Shown here: in pieces, positions 17,792-26,749 of the stretch
Position numbering within the stretch: position 1 is the stretch's first letter
Layout of the letters: every line of letters begins with the position of its first letter
Assembly: GCF_009498295.1 (NCBI RefSeq)
Contig: NZ_CP040813.1
Location: forward strand, 1,681,001-1,745,000
Length of the DNA: 64,000 bases
Source of the DNA: Oceanihabitans sp. IOP_32
GTDB taxonomy: Bacteria > Bacteroidota > Bacteroidia > Flavobacteriales > Flavobacteriaceae
Direction of reading: 5' to 3'
Notes under the pieces: model-generated
What the model saw: the letters and a program-made list of their open reading frames with translations, nothing else
Databases searched by the model: none
What the model was told of the DNA's origin: nothing
Position numbers and translations under genes: made by a program

Positions 17792-18451
17792 CTATAGCTT
17801 ACCAAGCCACTCGGCATAAAACTGCTCAAGAAAACCCAACATGTAGATGTGTCTAGCTTCTGCAATTTGCTGGCCTGTTTTGGTGTTCATTTTATCTTTA
17901 AGTAACAATAGTTTTTCGTAAAAATGATTAATGGTTGGTGCAGTAGATGCTTTATACTCCGCTTTAGTCTGGTTGAGTTTAGGCGCAATCTCTGGGTTAT
18001 AAAGGGGTCTGTTTTTAAAACCGCCATAATTAAAACAACGTGCAATACCTATGGCTCCAATAGCATCTAGTCTGTCGGCATCTTGAACAACCTCTAATTC
18101 TTTGGATTTAAAGGCTTGCTCATGTTCTAAAGACTTGTTAAACGATATGTTTTCTATAATTTTTACAACATGCTCAATAACTGCTGAATCTACATGTATT
18201 TTAGATAAAAAATCTCGCGCTTTTTTAGGACCAATAGTATCGTCGCCATTATTAAACTTGCTATCGGCAATATCATGTAGTAATGCCCCTAATTGCACTA
18301 CAAAATCATCAACGTCCTCATTTTTTGAGATAAGCAGGGCATTATTGTATACTCTTAAGGTGTGAAACCAATCGTGCCCGCCCTCGGCATTTGCAAGAGT
18401 TTCTTTAACAAAGCTTATGGTTTGATGTATGATGTCTTCAGAATTGTACAT
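17792..18451 (-). CDS. HD domain phosphohydrolase
   Basis: The 219-residue protein has the HD-superfamily metal-binding pattern: His in GGHDWFHTLRV, the HD pair in GALLHDIAD, and later conserved Asp in VVQDADRLDAIGAIG. The last segment resembles the YedJ/YpgQ subgroup of small metal-dependent phosphohydrolases that act on nucleotides. The substrate is not established. It is cytoplasmic, with no signal or membrane segment. It is the last gene of a leftward cluster and starts 63 bases after the desaturase stop codon. Confidence 0.9.
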   Translation of the reverse strand: MYNSEDIIHQTISFVKETLANAEGGHDWFHTLRVYNNALLISKNEDVDDFVVQLGALLHDIADSKFNNGDDTIGPKKARDFLSKIHVDSAVIEHVVKIIENISFNKSLEHEQAFKSKELEVVQDADRLDAIGAIGIARCFNYGGFKNRPLYNPEIAPKLNQTKAEYKASTAPTINHFYEKLLLLKDKMNTKTGQQIAEARHIYMLGFLEQFYAEWLGKL

Positions 18452-18514
18452 GATATAAAAATAAAAATTCCTTTCGGTTAAGAAGGGAATTTGTTTCTAA
18501 ATTAAAATGGTATG

Positions 18515-19507
18515 TTATCTAACAACCGCGGGTTCTACCCATTTAAATTGAAAAGAGTTTTCAGGAATTTTAATTCTATCAGCCAAACGCAACATGCGAC
18601 TTGGCAGTTTCATTAAGTAATCTCTTGCTTTTTCTGCCTCGTCTGTTAGGTTGGTAATTTTATCAATTTCCCAACGGTTAATTAGTTTTTGTAAGATTTC
18701 TACATAATCTCTCGAGGTGTATACGCCTATGCGCTGTGCGGTATTTGAAAACTCTTCAAAAGCCGTACCTATTTGATTGCCCGATTCTCTTAAGAAATGA
18801 GCCGGCATGGTTATTTTTTGTTTCATCATATAATGAAAAGCCATCATCATTTGGCTGGGGTCTACTTTAAAAATGCGTTCTACAAACTCAGAATAAGCAT
18901 GGTGGTGGCGCATCTCGTCGCCCGAAATAATTTTACACATTTTAGCGAGTTGCTTATTGCTTTTGTCTTTAGCAAGTTTTGCCACTCGATTGTGAGATAC
19001 ATAGGTGGCTAACTCCTGGAAACTGGTATAGACAAAGTTTTTATAAGGGTCTCTATCGGTACCAATATCAAAACCGTCGGCAATTAAGTGTTGTGTGGTT
19101 TTTTCAATTTCGCGCATATTTACACGCCCAGAAAGATATAGGTATTTATTAAGCACATCGCCATGGCGGTTTTCTTCACCTGTCCAATGGCGCACCCATT
19201 TTGCCCAAGCGTTTTCCCCGTCTACTTGATCTACACCTTCAACATCCATAAGCCAAGATTCGTAGGTTGGCAGCGCTTCTTCGGTGATCATATCGCCAAC
19301 TAAAACGACCCAAAAATCATAAGGTAATTCTTTTGATAATTCTCGTATTTCTTTCAATTCATCAAAAAAATGCTCGCCTTCAGAATTGGGTAAAAAATCG
19401 GATGGTTGCCATATTTTTTCTACAGGAATTAGATATTTTTCTATTAAAGAATCCACATCTTTTTCTATAAATTTCATGACTTCTAATCTGATGTTTTTTG
19501 CCGACAT
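18515..19507 (-). CDS. Acyl-ACP desaturase (stearoyl-ACP delta-9 type)
   Basis: I place the start at the ATG at 19507 (MSAKNIRLEV), ten bases after the plsC stop codon, giving 330 residues. An ATG eight codons earlier would overlap plsC. The soluble di-iron desaturase motifs EENRHGD and DEMRHHHA, each an ExxH-type iron ligand, are intact. The enzyme introduces a cis double bond into acyl-ACP in an oxygen-dependent reaction and so sets membrane fluidity. Its coupling to an acylglycerolphosphate acyltransferase gene suggests joint control of phospholipid composition. Confidence 0.93.
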   Translation of the reverse strand: MSAKNIRLEVMKFIEKDVDSLIEKYLIPVEKIWQPSDFLPNSEGEHFFDELKEIRELSKELPYDFWVVLVGDMITEEALPTYESWLMDVEGVDQVDGENAWAKWVRHWTGEENRHGDVLNKYLYLSGRVNMREIEKTTQHLIADGFDIGTDRDPYKNFVYTSFQELATYVSHNRVAKLAKDKSNKQLAKMCKIISGDEMRHHHAYSEFVERIFKVDPSQMMMAFHYMMKQKITMPAHFLRESGNQIGTAFEEFSNTAQRIGVYTSRDYVEILQKLINRWEIDKITNLTDEAEKARDYLMKLPSRMLRLADRIKIPENSFQFKWVEPAVVR

Positions 19508-19517
19508 GGTTAAGGTT

Positions 19518-20261
19518 TTAAGTATGCACATGCTCCTTTATAGTAGTTTCAATACTACTTATAAGCGCTTGCTTGTCCTTAAAGGTACTCAATTTGATTG
19601 GTTTATGCACCGTAAAAGTGATATGAGTTCCTAGATTTATGGGAAAACTACCATATTTCATGGTCTTCCATGAGTTATTTATAGAAACAGGCACCACAAC
19701 TGCCGATGGTATTTTTTTAAATAAAATCTCTAGTCCTTTGGTTTGAAATGGTTTTAAATGCCCATTTTTGCTTCGGGTTCCTTCAGGAAAAATAACAGCA
19801 GTGCGTTTGTTGGTTTCAATGTATTCACCAAATTTCATGAGTGCGGGTAAGGATTGTCTTGGGTTTTTGCGGTCTATTAATGCACCACCACCATGACGTA
19901 AGTTAAAAGAGACACTTGGTATGCCTTTACCTAATTCTATTTTACTAATAAATTTGGGGTGGTGTTTGCGTAAAAACCAAGTAAGCGGGTAAATATCATG
20001 CATACTCTGGTGGTTTGCCACCACAATTAAAGGCTGATTGGTGTCTATTTGATTTGGGTTGTTAAAGGTGTATCGCATACCCACTACTTTCCCGCAAAGC
20101 ATGAGGACAAGCTGTAAAGCATCAACACTTTTTTTATGGGCTTGATATCCAAAAACATGAAAACTAACCCATTGTATGGGATGAAATATAAGTAAAGCTA
20201 TTAAAAAAGAGAGGTAATAAATAGCAGTTAACGGGTATGATAATAATTTTAACATAAACAA
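19518..20261 (-). CDS. plsC: 1-acyl-sn-glycerol-3-phosphate acyltransferase
   Basis: The 247-residue membrane-associated enzyme makes phosphatidic acid from lysophosphatidic acid. The catalytic HX4D motif is in NHQSMHDIYP and the phosphate-binding block is FPEGTRSKNG. An N-terminal hydrophobic segment (YPLTAIYYLSFLIALLIF) anchors it to the inner membrane. A second ATG two codons in (MLKLL) could also be the start. It lies immediately upstream of the acyl-ACP desaturase gene, and both handle acyl chains destined for phospholipids. Confidence 0.92.
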   Translation of the reverse strand: MFMLKLLSYPLTAIYYLSFLIALLIFHPIQWVSFHVFGYQAHKKSVDALQLVLMLCGKVVGMRYTFNNPNQIDTNQPLIVVANHQSMHDIYPLTWFLRKHHPKFISKIELGKGIPSVSFNLRHGGGALIDRKNPRQSLPALMKFGEYIETNKRTAVIFPEGTRSKNGHLKPFQTKGLEILFKKIPSAVVVPVSINNSWKTMKYGSFPINLGTHITFTVHKPIKLSTFKDKQALISSIETTIKEHVHT

Positions 20262-20325
20262 AAATAATTAAAAACTTGTTTTTTGGTAACTGTGAAGTCG
20301 AACGTTATTTATTTTAAATTCCGTG

Positions 20326-20904
20326 CTATCTGTAGAAAAGCATTTGGTCTATATATTTCCAAACCGGTTCTGGGAGCATGGGTTTAACATTTTTTCCAGC
20401 TTGTATGGCGTTTCTAATAAAGGTTGAAGACAGCTCTATTCGCGGTGCATCGACATGATGAATTTTTTGGTGATTATCGAAAGGTGTTGCTACTTTCCCG
20501 CTTGAAATTCTAGGATAGACATAGATATGATGATTTTCTAATATTAATTCATAGTTCTTCCATTTATGAAAACTTTTTAGATTGTCTTCTCCCATAATTA
20601 ATGAAAACTCATGGTCGGGGTGCTTTTCTTGCAGATAAACTAAGGTGTTAATCGTGTAATTAGGCTGAGGTAAATCGAATTCTATTTTGCTTGGCTGCAG
20701 TTTTGTATAGTCTTTTGTGGCAAGATATACCATTTCTAAACGCTCATAATCATCTAAAAGACTACTCTTTTTTTTAAAGGGATTGTGAGGTGTAACCACA
20801 AACCAAATTTGATCTAAATCACTATGTTCTACCATATGATTTGCGATGATAAGATGCCCAATATGTATAGGATTAAAGGAACCAAAATACAATCCAACTT
20901 TCAT
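20326..20904 (-). CDS. nadD: Nicotinate-nucleotide adenylyltransferase
   Basis: The 192-residue protein adenylates nicotinate mononucleotide in NAD synthesis. The nucleotidyltransferase motif GSFNPIHIGH is at residues 8-17 and the C-terminal ISSTFIR-type motif is present as ELSSTFIR. Length is typical. It starts ten bases after the gmk stop codon on the same strand, so the two are cotranscribed. Confidence 0.95.
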   Translation of the reverse strand: MKVGLYFGSFNPIHIGHLIIANHMVEHSDLDQIWFVVTPHNPFKKKSSLLDDYERLEMVYLATKDYTKLQPSKIEFDLPQPNYTINTLVYLQEKHPDHEFSLIMGEDNLKSFHKWKNYELILENHHIYVYPRISSGKVATPFDNHQKIHHVDAPRIELSSTFIRNAIQAGKNVKPMLPEPVWKYIDQMLFYR

Positions 20905-20914
20905 TATTCTAATT

Positions 20915-21502
20915 TTAAGAATTTACAAATTCACTTACTAAAGTTTCTGCTTCTTGAAGTGCTGTTTCTAAATTATCGTTTTCAATAATAACGTCGAATA
21001 AAGGTGCGGTTGCTAATTCTGCTGAAGCTTTAGCAATACGCATATTAATTTTATCATTACTTTCTGTTTTTCGCTTTTTCAATCTAATTTTAAGCTCGTC
21101 TATACTTGGGGGTTTTACAAAAATTGCAAGTGTTTCTTCTGGGAACTTGCGCTTTATACGTAGTCCGCCAGACACATCAATATCGAAAACCACGTGTTTG
21201 CCTTCGGCCCAAATGCGTTCGATTTCGGTTTTTAAAGTACCGTAGAAATTATCGCGATACACTTCTTCCCACTCTAAAAACTCTTCGTCTTTTATCTTAT
21301 TTTTAAACGCACTTGCTGTTAAAAAGTAATAATCTTTTTTATCGACTTCTTCGCCGCGTTTTTCTCTAGATGTTGCCGAAACAGAAAATGCTAAATTTAA
21401 ATCCTTATTTGCCAATAAGTGCTTTACAATGGTGGTTTTACCAGAACCCGATGGTGCTGAAAACACGATAAGTTTGCCTTTTTTTTGATTGGTTTTTGTC
21501 AC
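20915..21502 (-). CDS. gmk: Guanylate kinase
   Basis: The 195-residue enzyme phosphorylates GMP to GDP. The P-loop APSGSGKT is at residues 16-23. The GMP-binding region includes the SATSREKRGEEVDKKDYYF and FLEWEEVY blocks and the FDIDVSGGLRIK motif. It lies between yicC and nadD in the leftward cluster, the conserved yicC-gmk order seen in many bacteria. Confidence 0.96.
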   Translation of the reverse strand: MTKTNQKKGKLIVFSAPSGSGKTTIVKHLLANKDLNLAFSVSATSREKRGEEVDKKDYYFLTASAFKNKIKDEEFLEWEEVYRDNFYGTLKTEIERIWAEGKHVVFDIDVSGGLRIKRKFPEETLAIFVKPPSIDELKIRLKKRKTESNDKINMRIAKASAELATAPLFDVIIENDNLETALQEAETLVSEFVNS

Positions 21503-21573
21503 TAATACAAAATATTTTATGTTAATCTCACTAATTACAGTCTATTACATATGCCATGTAAACGGTAATCTAA

Positions 21574-22437
21574 TTATAATACATTTAACAATTGTTCCTT
21601 AATTTTTTCGAGTTCGTCTTTCATTTGCACAACCAATTGTTGCATGGGCGCATAATTACTTTTCGAGCCTATCGTATTTATCTCTCGTCCTATTTCTTGG
21701 CCAATAAATCCAAGTTTTTTGCCGTTAGAGTCGTTGGAGTTTATACTCTCTGTAAAGTAGTTTAAATGATTTTTTAAGCGAACAATTTCTTCGGTTATAT
21801 CAAATTTTTCTATGTAATAAACCAGTTCTTGTTCAAATCTGTTTTCGTCGTATTTCTCTTTTAATTCTTCAATACCTTTTGTTAAACGTTCACGCACGCC
21901 ATCAATACGATCGGGGTCTATGGCGATTACTTGTTCAAGTAAATCATCTATAACAGCAATGCGGTTATTAAAATCTTGTTCCAAGACTTGGCCTTCTGTT
22001 CGTCGGTAATCGATAAGATTGATTACCGCTTTATTGATTTCATCTTGAATGGCTTCCCATTCGTCTTCGTCTATGTCTTCACGAATGGTGTTTAAAGCAT
22101 CTGGAAAACGAACAGCCATTTTAAGTAAATCCATTGCATCACCATCAACCACATTTTTTAACTGACTCATGTATTGTTTAACAACAGGGGTGTTAATTTG
22201 TGTCGAGGTATCTTCAGCAGTGGTTTCAACATAAATGGAAAATTCTATTTTACCCCGCTCTAATTTTTTAGCGAGAAGCTTTCTTATAGCGAGTTCTTTC
22301 TCTCTATAAATCGAGGGCATTCTAGCGTTTAAATCTAAGTTTTTACTATTTAGAGATTTTAGCTCGATAGTAATTTTTTTTGTAGGTAATTGCAAAACAG
22401 ATTTTCCGTAACCCGTCATTGAATGTATCATATTCAA
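21574..22437 (-). CDS. yicC: YicC family endoribonuclease-type protein
   Basis: The 287-residue protein opens with the family-defining IHSMTGYGKS motif. It ends with the DUF1732 domain (LGFIGQEIGREINTIGSKSN). E. coli YicC is reported as an endoribonuclease affecting small-RNA turnover. I rely on family knowledge for that and see no independent evidence here. The start could be either ATG two codons apart (MNMIHSM). A TACCTTTG box sits 17-24 bases upstream. The downstream neighbour is gmk. Confidence 0.92.
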   Translation of the reverse strand: MNMIHSMTGYGKSVLQLPTKKITIELKSLNSKNLDLNARMPSIYREKELAIRKLLAKKLERGKIEFSIYVETTAEDTSTQINTPVVKQYMSQLKNVVDGDAMDLLKMAVRFPDALNTIREDIDEDEWEAIQDEINKAVINLIDYRRTEGQVLEQDFNNRIAVIDDLLEQVIAIDPDRIDGVRERLTKGIEELKEKYDENRFEQELVYYIEKFDITEEIVRLKNHLNYFTESINSNDSNGKKLGFIGQEIGREINTIGSKSNYAPMQQLVVQMKDELEKIKEQLLNVL

Positions 22438-22453
22438 AATATATTAAGTTGCG

Positions 22454-22461
22454 CAAAGGTA
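22454..22461 (-). promoter_or_regulatory. Candidate -7 box for the yicC-gmk-nadD cluster
   Basis: TACCTTTG on the minus strand fits TAnnTTTG and would give an mRNA leader of about ten bases for yicC. No clear TTG occurs at the expected upstream spacing. Confidence 0.4.
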
Positions 22462-22728
22462 CGTAAAACCAAAGGTTTAGAAAACCTATTAGTTTAAAAA
22501 TAGCGGGGCTTTTTCTGCTTCAAATTTATCAACTTACAAAGAATAGGCTTGTTTATTTAGTTTTTAAAACAAACTAAAATGCTTAAAACGATGTTTGTAG
22601 CCCTAAGAATTCCAGAATTCTATTGGCGATTTAGCTGTTACTACCATTAAAAATTGATATCGATTTAATGATAAAAATCATATTTAAGCATAATATTAGT
22701 TTGTAATTTTGTTTGAGAAAGCAATTTA

Positions 22729-23115
22729 GTGAAAACACAATACGCTTATTTTTTTATATTATTATATGCAACGGCATTAATACGACCAATTATTCCAATA
22801 ATTGAGTACAGTATTAATTTTGATTACATATCAAAAGTGTTGTGTATAAATAAGGACGAGCCTGAACTTGAATGTGCAGGTAAATGCCAGCTTGCTAAAG
22901 AAATAAAAAAAACGATGCCCACAGAGACAGGAGATAAGAAACCTGTATTGCCTTCAACAGAATTTGATAAATTTCCAATTACTTATCATAACACCGTACA
23001 GCAGATATGCTTTATATTTGCGCCTTTAAAAACATTAAATTGTTTTGGAAACCATGTGGGTAAAACCATTAATTACATCTCTTCTGTTTTCCATCCACCC
23101 GATGTTTTAGTTTAA
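22729..23115 (+). CDS. Cysteine-motif membrane protein next to copper-type receptor
   Basis: The 128-residue protein starts with GTG and has a hydrophobic N-terminal segment (YAYFFILLYATALIRPIIPII), then C39-x9-C49-x3-C53 in the sequence LCINKDEPELECAGKCQLAK. A second hydrophobic patch (QICFIFAPLKTLNCF) follows. Cysteines of the CxxxC type in a small membrane or periplasmic protein suggest metal binding, and small proteins with this pattern often precede TonB receptors in Bacteroidota. I do not know a characterised member. A TAATTTTG box lies at 22704-22711. The receptor gene follows after 188 bases containing a strong hairpin. Confidence 0.7.
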   Translation: MKTQYAYFFILLYATALIRPIIPIIEYSINFDYISKVLCINKDEPELECAGKCQLAKEIKKTMPTETGDKKPVLPSTEFDKFPITYHNTVQQICFIFAPLKTLNCFGNHVGKTINYISSVFHPPDVLV

Positions 23116-23173
23116 TCGATTCGTGTCTGCAGCTTGATTTGTGGACTTCCTTTTGAGCTCTTATTAGAGCGGT

Positions 23174-23198
23174 CAAAACTATGCTTTTGATAGTTTTG
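23174..23198. other. Perfect hairpin between the cysteine-motif gene and the receptor gene
   Basis: CAAAACTAT pairs perfectly with ATAGTTTTG around a seven-base loop (gcttttg). There is no T-run, so it is probably not a terminator. It sits about 105 bases before the receptor ATG and could control or stabilise the bicistronic message. Confidence 0.45.
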
Positions 23199-23303
23199 GT
23201 TTAGGATTTCATGTTTTTTTCAATCGAATACATGCGATTTGGAAACTATAAACCTACCCTAGAATTACTGCAAAGTTTTTCGAGGATTAAACTAAAAACA
23301 AAA

Positions 23304-25577
23304 ATGAAAAAATATATTTTAATGATGCTTTTAACGGCATCGTCAACCCTTATGCTTTTTGGGCAACCATTAACTGTAAAAGGCAAAATTGTAAATGCTA
23401 GCAATAATATGCCTATTGAAGCGGTTTCTATTCATATTAAAAACACCTCTAAATTTACTTCTTCCAATCGCGATGGCACATTTGTATTGGATGCCCGTAT
23501 TAATGATATTCTAGTTTGTAATCATGTAAGTTTCAAAACCAAAGAAATTGTGGTCGATGGCAGTACCCTATTAATTACACTAGAAGAAAAAATAATTAAT
23601 TTAGATCATATTATTGTCGAGGCCAATGTTTTGCGAGATATATCGCAATCTACCGTAGTGGTCGATAATGTTAAAAGCGCCACCCAACCAAGAAATGTAG
23701 GTGATCTTTTTAGAGACATAAGAGGATTTGGAGTGCAAAAAAGAGGGGCCTATGCCTCAGAGCCAACTTTTAGGGCTTTTAAATACGAGCAACTCAATAT
23801 TCAATTAGATGGCGGTATGAAAATTTTAAATGCTTGCCCTAATAGGATGGACCCCATAACCACACATATTATTTCTGATGAAATTGAGAGAATTGAAGTG
23901 GTAAGAGGGCCTTTTACAGTAAGATTCGGTCAGAATTTTGGAGGGATTATCAACTTAGTATCTAAAAACCCAAGTGCTTTAACTAAAGGCATTCACGGTA
24001 GTGTTAGTACAGGTTATGAAACCAATGGGGATAATTTGTCTACCACAGGAAACATAACGTACAGAGGCCAGAAACTGGATGTATCTTTAAATGGTGAGTA
24101 TCGCGATTATGGCGATTATAAAGATGGAAATGGTACAGAAGTCACATCGTCTTTTAGAACCACAGATTATTCTGTAAAACTGGGTTATAACCCCACCGAA
24201 AACCAACGTATGCAGTTAAGCTGGAGGCAATCTTTTGGTAGGGATATAGACCATGCGGGTTTGCCAATGGATTCCCCTTACGACGATAGCTTTCTTGCGG
24301 GATTAGATTATAAAATATATGGAATCTCCGATTTTATAAATTCATTTGCTTTTAAAGGGTTTTACTCTGAGGTGGATCATTTAATGACTAATGAAAATCG
24401 CCCAAGTTTTATGGCTACCGATGCAGCTTCAAATGTGTTTGCAACAACTTACGGTGGTAAAATGGAATTGGTGTTATCGCCAAGCGAAAACATGCTTGTT
24501 TTCACAGGATTAGACGCCAATCTTATTGAAAGAGAAGGCGATAGAATAAGAACAGTTAAGATAATGAACGGCAATCCCTTACCAATACCCCGAGTTTTTA
24601 CAGATAAAATTTGGCAAGATGCAAAAATAAACGATTTTGGTGTTTTTGTAGAGGGCAAATATAGAATTGGAGATGCTTATACCTTAACTGCTGGTATACG
24701 GTCGGATTTTGTGAGAGCTTCGGTAAACGATCCAGCACAAGACTTCTTGATGCTGTATGGTGGTACTATTGATGCTGTTAATGAGACCAATATTAGCGGA
24801 AATGTTTCCGTAAAATACAAAGCAAACCACAGCCAAATTCAATTGGCATTGGGTAGAGGTGCACGAACGGCGTCTATGATAGAGCGCTTTGTAAATCATT
24901 TTAGTGTGGGTGTCGACCCGTATGAATATGTGGGAAACCCCAATTTGAATCCTGAAATTAACAACCAAGTTGAATTGTCTTTCAATAAAAAACACCATCA
25001 ATTTGAGTTTGGTGCTAGTGTATTCTATTCTTTTATAGAAGATTATATTGTGCCTGTTGTAGACCAAAGTATACCACGAAAGTTCATGCCTATGGCACAA
25101 CCAAGATTTGCCAAACGTTTTATTAATATTGATGAGGCCACACAATCGGGATTTGAGATGTATTTTAATTACGACATCAACAATAACTTTAAATTCTCGT
25201 CGGATATGTCTTATACATACGCAAAAAACGTCGATTTCGATGAGCCATTACCTCAAGTAACACCATTTACTGCACATGCAGCGTTAAAGTACGAAAAAGC
25301 CAAATATTGGTTTAACTTAAATTCAAGATTTGTAGCCGCACAAAATCGAATTTCTGAAAGTTTTATGGAAACTAAATCCAGTGATTTTGCAACTTTAGAT
25401 TTTAGCGTAGGTGTTATGCCATTTCATAATTTAACCCTTGGCGCTGCGGTTTTAAATATTTTCGATACGGCCTATTACGAGCACTTAAATTTCTCATATA
25501 AAAACTCTAACCTCTTGTCTGGCAGAATATACGAGCCTGGTAGAAACTTTACGGTTAAGTTAAATTATAAGTTTTAA
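23304..25577 (+). CDS. TonB-dependent receptor, OprC-like copper type
   Basis: I choose the ATG at 23304, which puts a signal peptide (KKYILMMLLTAS...LFGQ) at the N-terminus and gives 757 residues. The open frame upstream to 23211 adds an unlikely 31-residue leader. Order of domains: carboxypeptidase-regulatory-like repeat (residues 22-105), plug (about 110-240), 22-strand barrel ending in F. Cys178 and Met182 form the CxxxM of NACPNRMDP, and His359-Leu-Met361 forms an HxM. These match the CxxxM-HxM copper site reported for OprC of Pseudomonas aeruginosa, with nearly the same spacing. I infer copper uptake, with moderate confidence. The preceding cysteine-motif protein fits that role. Confidence 0.88.
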   Translation: MKKYILMMLLTASSTLMLFGQPLTVKGKIVNASNNMPIEAVSIHIKNTSKFTSSNRDGTFVLDARINDILVCNHVSFKTKEIVVDGSTLLITLEEKIINLDHIIVEANVLRDISQSTVVVDNVKSATQPRNVGDLFRDIRGFGVQKRGAYASEPTFRAFKYEQLNIQLDGGMKILNACPNRMDPITTHIISDEIERIEVVRGPFTVRFGQNFGGIINLVSKNPSALTKGIHGSVSTGYETNGDNLSTTGNITYRGQKLDVSLNGEYRDYGDYKDGNGTEVTSSFRTTDYSVKLGYNPTENQRMQLSWRQSFGRDIDHAGLPMDSPYDDSFLAGLDYKIYGISDFINSFAFKGFYSEVDHLMTNENRPSFMATDAASNVFATTYGGKMELVLSPSENMLVFTGLDANLIEREGDRIRTVKIMNGNPLPIPRVFTDKIWQDAKINDFGVFVEGKYRIGDAYTLTAGIRSDFVRASVNDPAQDFLMLYGGTIDAVNETNISGNVSVKYKANHSQIQLALGRGARTASMIERFVNHFSVGVDPYEYVGNPNLNPEINNQVELSFNKKHHQFEFGASVFYSFIEDYIVPVVDQSIPRKFMPMAQPRFAKRFINIDEATQSGFEMYFNYDINNNFKFSSDMSYTYAKNVDFDEPLPQVTPFTAHAALKYEKAKYWFNLNSRFVAAQNRISESFMETKSSDFATLDFSVGVMPFHNLTLGAAVLNIFDTAYYEHLNFSYKNSNLLSGRIYEPGRNFTVKLNYKF

Positions 25578-25599
25578 TACGCGTTTTATTTATCTATTA

Positions 25600-25637
25600 T
25601 AAACTGTGGTTGAAAGTAATTTTAATCACAGTTTTTA
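25600..25637 (+). terminator. Terminator after the copper-type receptor gene
   Basis: AAACTGTG and CACAGTTT form an eight-base stem around a loop of about twenty bases, followed by T-rich DNA. It lies some 25 bases after the receptor stop codon. Confidence 0.55.
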
Positions 25638-25725
25638 TTTTAAATAGTTCATTCAAAAAAAATACAGGCACAAAGGGAAACTAAAATTAGCGCACATCAA
25701 CTATCTTTGAAAGAAAATAATTATT

Positions 25726-26451
25726 ATGAGTTTTTACCAGCAAATCGCCCCCTATTATCATCATATTTTTAAAATTAATGAGAAACAAGTCGAATTTATC
25801 ACCTCCAGAATACCAAAAAGCGAGTCTAAAATTTTAGATATCGGCTGTGGTATTGGAACACTTTCTTTTGAATTGGCCAAACATTACAACAATGTTTTAG
25901 GTATTGATATGGATTCTGAAATGATTCGAGTAGCCCTAAATAAAAAGGAGAACCAATCTGAAGCCGTTCAATTTAATCAAATGAGTATGCTTGACTTAAG
26001 TACAGCTTTAAACAAGCATACTGTTGGAGGCATCGTTTGTTTTGGTAATACTTTAGTCCATTTAAAAGCTTTAGATGAGGTGGCAGATTTTTTGCAGCAA
26101 TCAAAAAACGTTCTAAAACCCAAAGGAAAACTGCTATTACAAATTGTTAATTACGACAGAATTATTGAAAACAACGTTAAAAGTTTACCAATTATAGACA
26201 ATGATGTTATCACTTTTAAACGTCAATACAACTACCGAAAATCTGAAAATAAAATAGATTTTAACACCTATTTAACCGTTAAATCAACCCAACAAACTAT
26301 TAAAAACACCGTTGAATTATTACCTCTATTAAAAAACGAACTCGAAGAGCTTTTGCACAAAGCAGGTTTCAATAATTTAAAGTATTACGGTAGTTTTAAT
26401 TTAGAAGCCTATACTTTAAATAGTCCTGCTTTAATTGTAGAGGCTTGGTAG
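25726..26451 (+). CDS. Class I SAM-dependent methyltransferase
   Basis: The 241-residue protein has motif I in ILDIGCGIGTLSFELAK (residues 36-52), an acidic end of strand two (GIDMDSEM) and a later GKLLLQIVNYDR strand, the usual Rossmann-type methyltransferase order. There is no signal peptide. The substrate cannot be read from the sequence. A TATCTTTG box at 25702-25709 lies 17 bases before the ATG. It is followed by 298 bases containing a full 162-bp copy of the dispersed element. Confidence 0.88.
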   Translation: MSFYQQIAPYYHHIFKINEKQVEFITSRIPKSESKILDIGCGIGTLSFELAKHYNNVLGIDMDSEMIRVALNKKENQSEAVQFNQMSMLDLSTALNKHTVGGIVCFGNTLVHLKALDEVADFLQQSKNVLKPKGKLLLQIVNYDRIIENNVKSLPIIDNDVITFKRQYNYRKSENKIDFNTYLTVKSTQQTIKNTVELLPLLKNELEELLHKAGFNNLKYYGSFNLEAYTLNSPALIVEAW

Positions 26452-26556
26452 GCGGTTTTATTTTAAAAGAAAGCCATAAAGTTTTAGTAAAAGAGATTTT
26501 TAAGAACCAAACTAATTTGTATATTAACACGCCAGCATTGTAGCGCCTTGTATTAA

Positions 26557-26718
26557 ATACCAAATTAGCCATGTCATGTCGCATATAATTGGTTTTTTTT
26601 TCGCTCATATTTCGGTATAAAATAAAACCATAGCTACGGCTATGCTTTGATTTTCTACCTCATCTGAACAAAAAATAATTCAAATTAATTATACGACATT
26701 TCAAAACTAAATTGGTAT
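26557..26718 (-). repeat. Dispersed 162-bp MITE-like element, copy A (reverse orientation)
   Basis: Ends are ATACCAAATTAGCCATGTCA on the left and the reverse complement of ATACCAATTTAGTTTTGAAA on the right, imperfect terminal inverted repeats. The reverse complement aligns over its full length with 47041-47202, also exactly 162 bp, at more than 90 per cent identity by eye. No reading frame for a transposase is present. It separates the methyltransferase and antiporter genes. Confidence 0.8.
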
Positions 26719-26749
26719 AATAGGCGTAAATTCAAATAACTTTTAATTA

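Noticed and set aside
24684-25145. A 153-codon minus-strand frame inside the TonB receptor gene
   Set aside because: It lies within the barrel-coding part of a complete receptor and has no domain signature.
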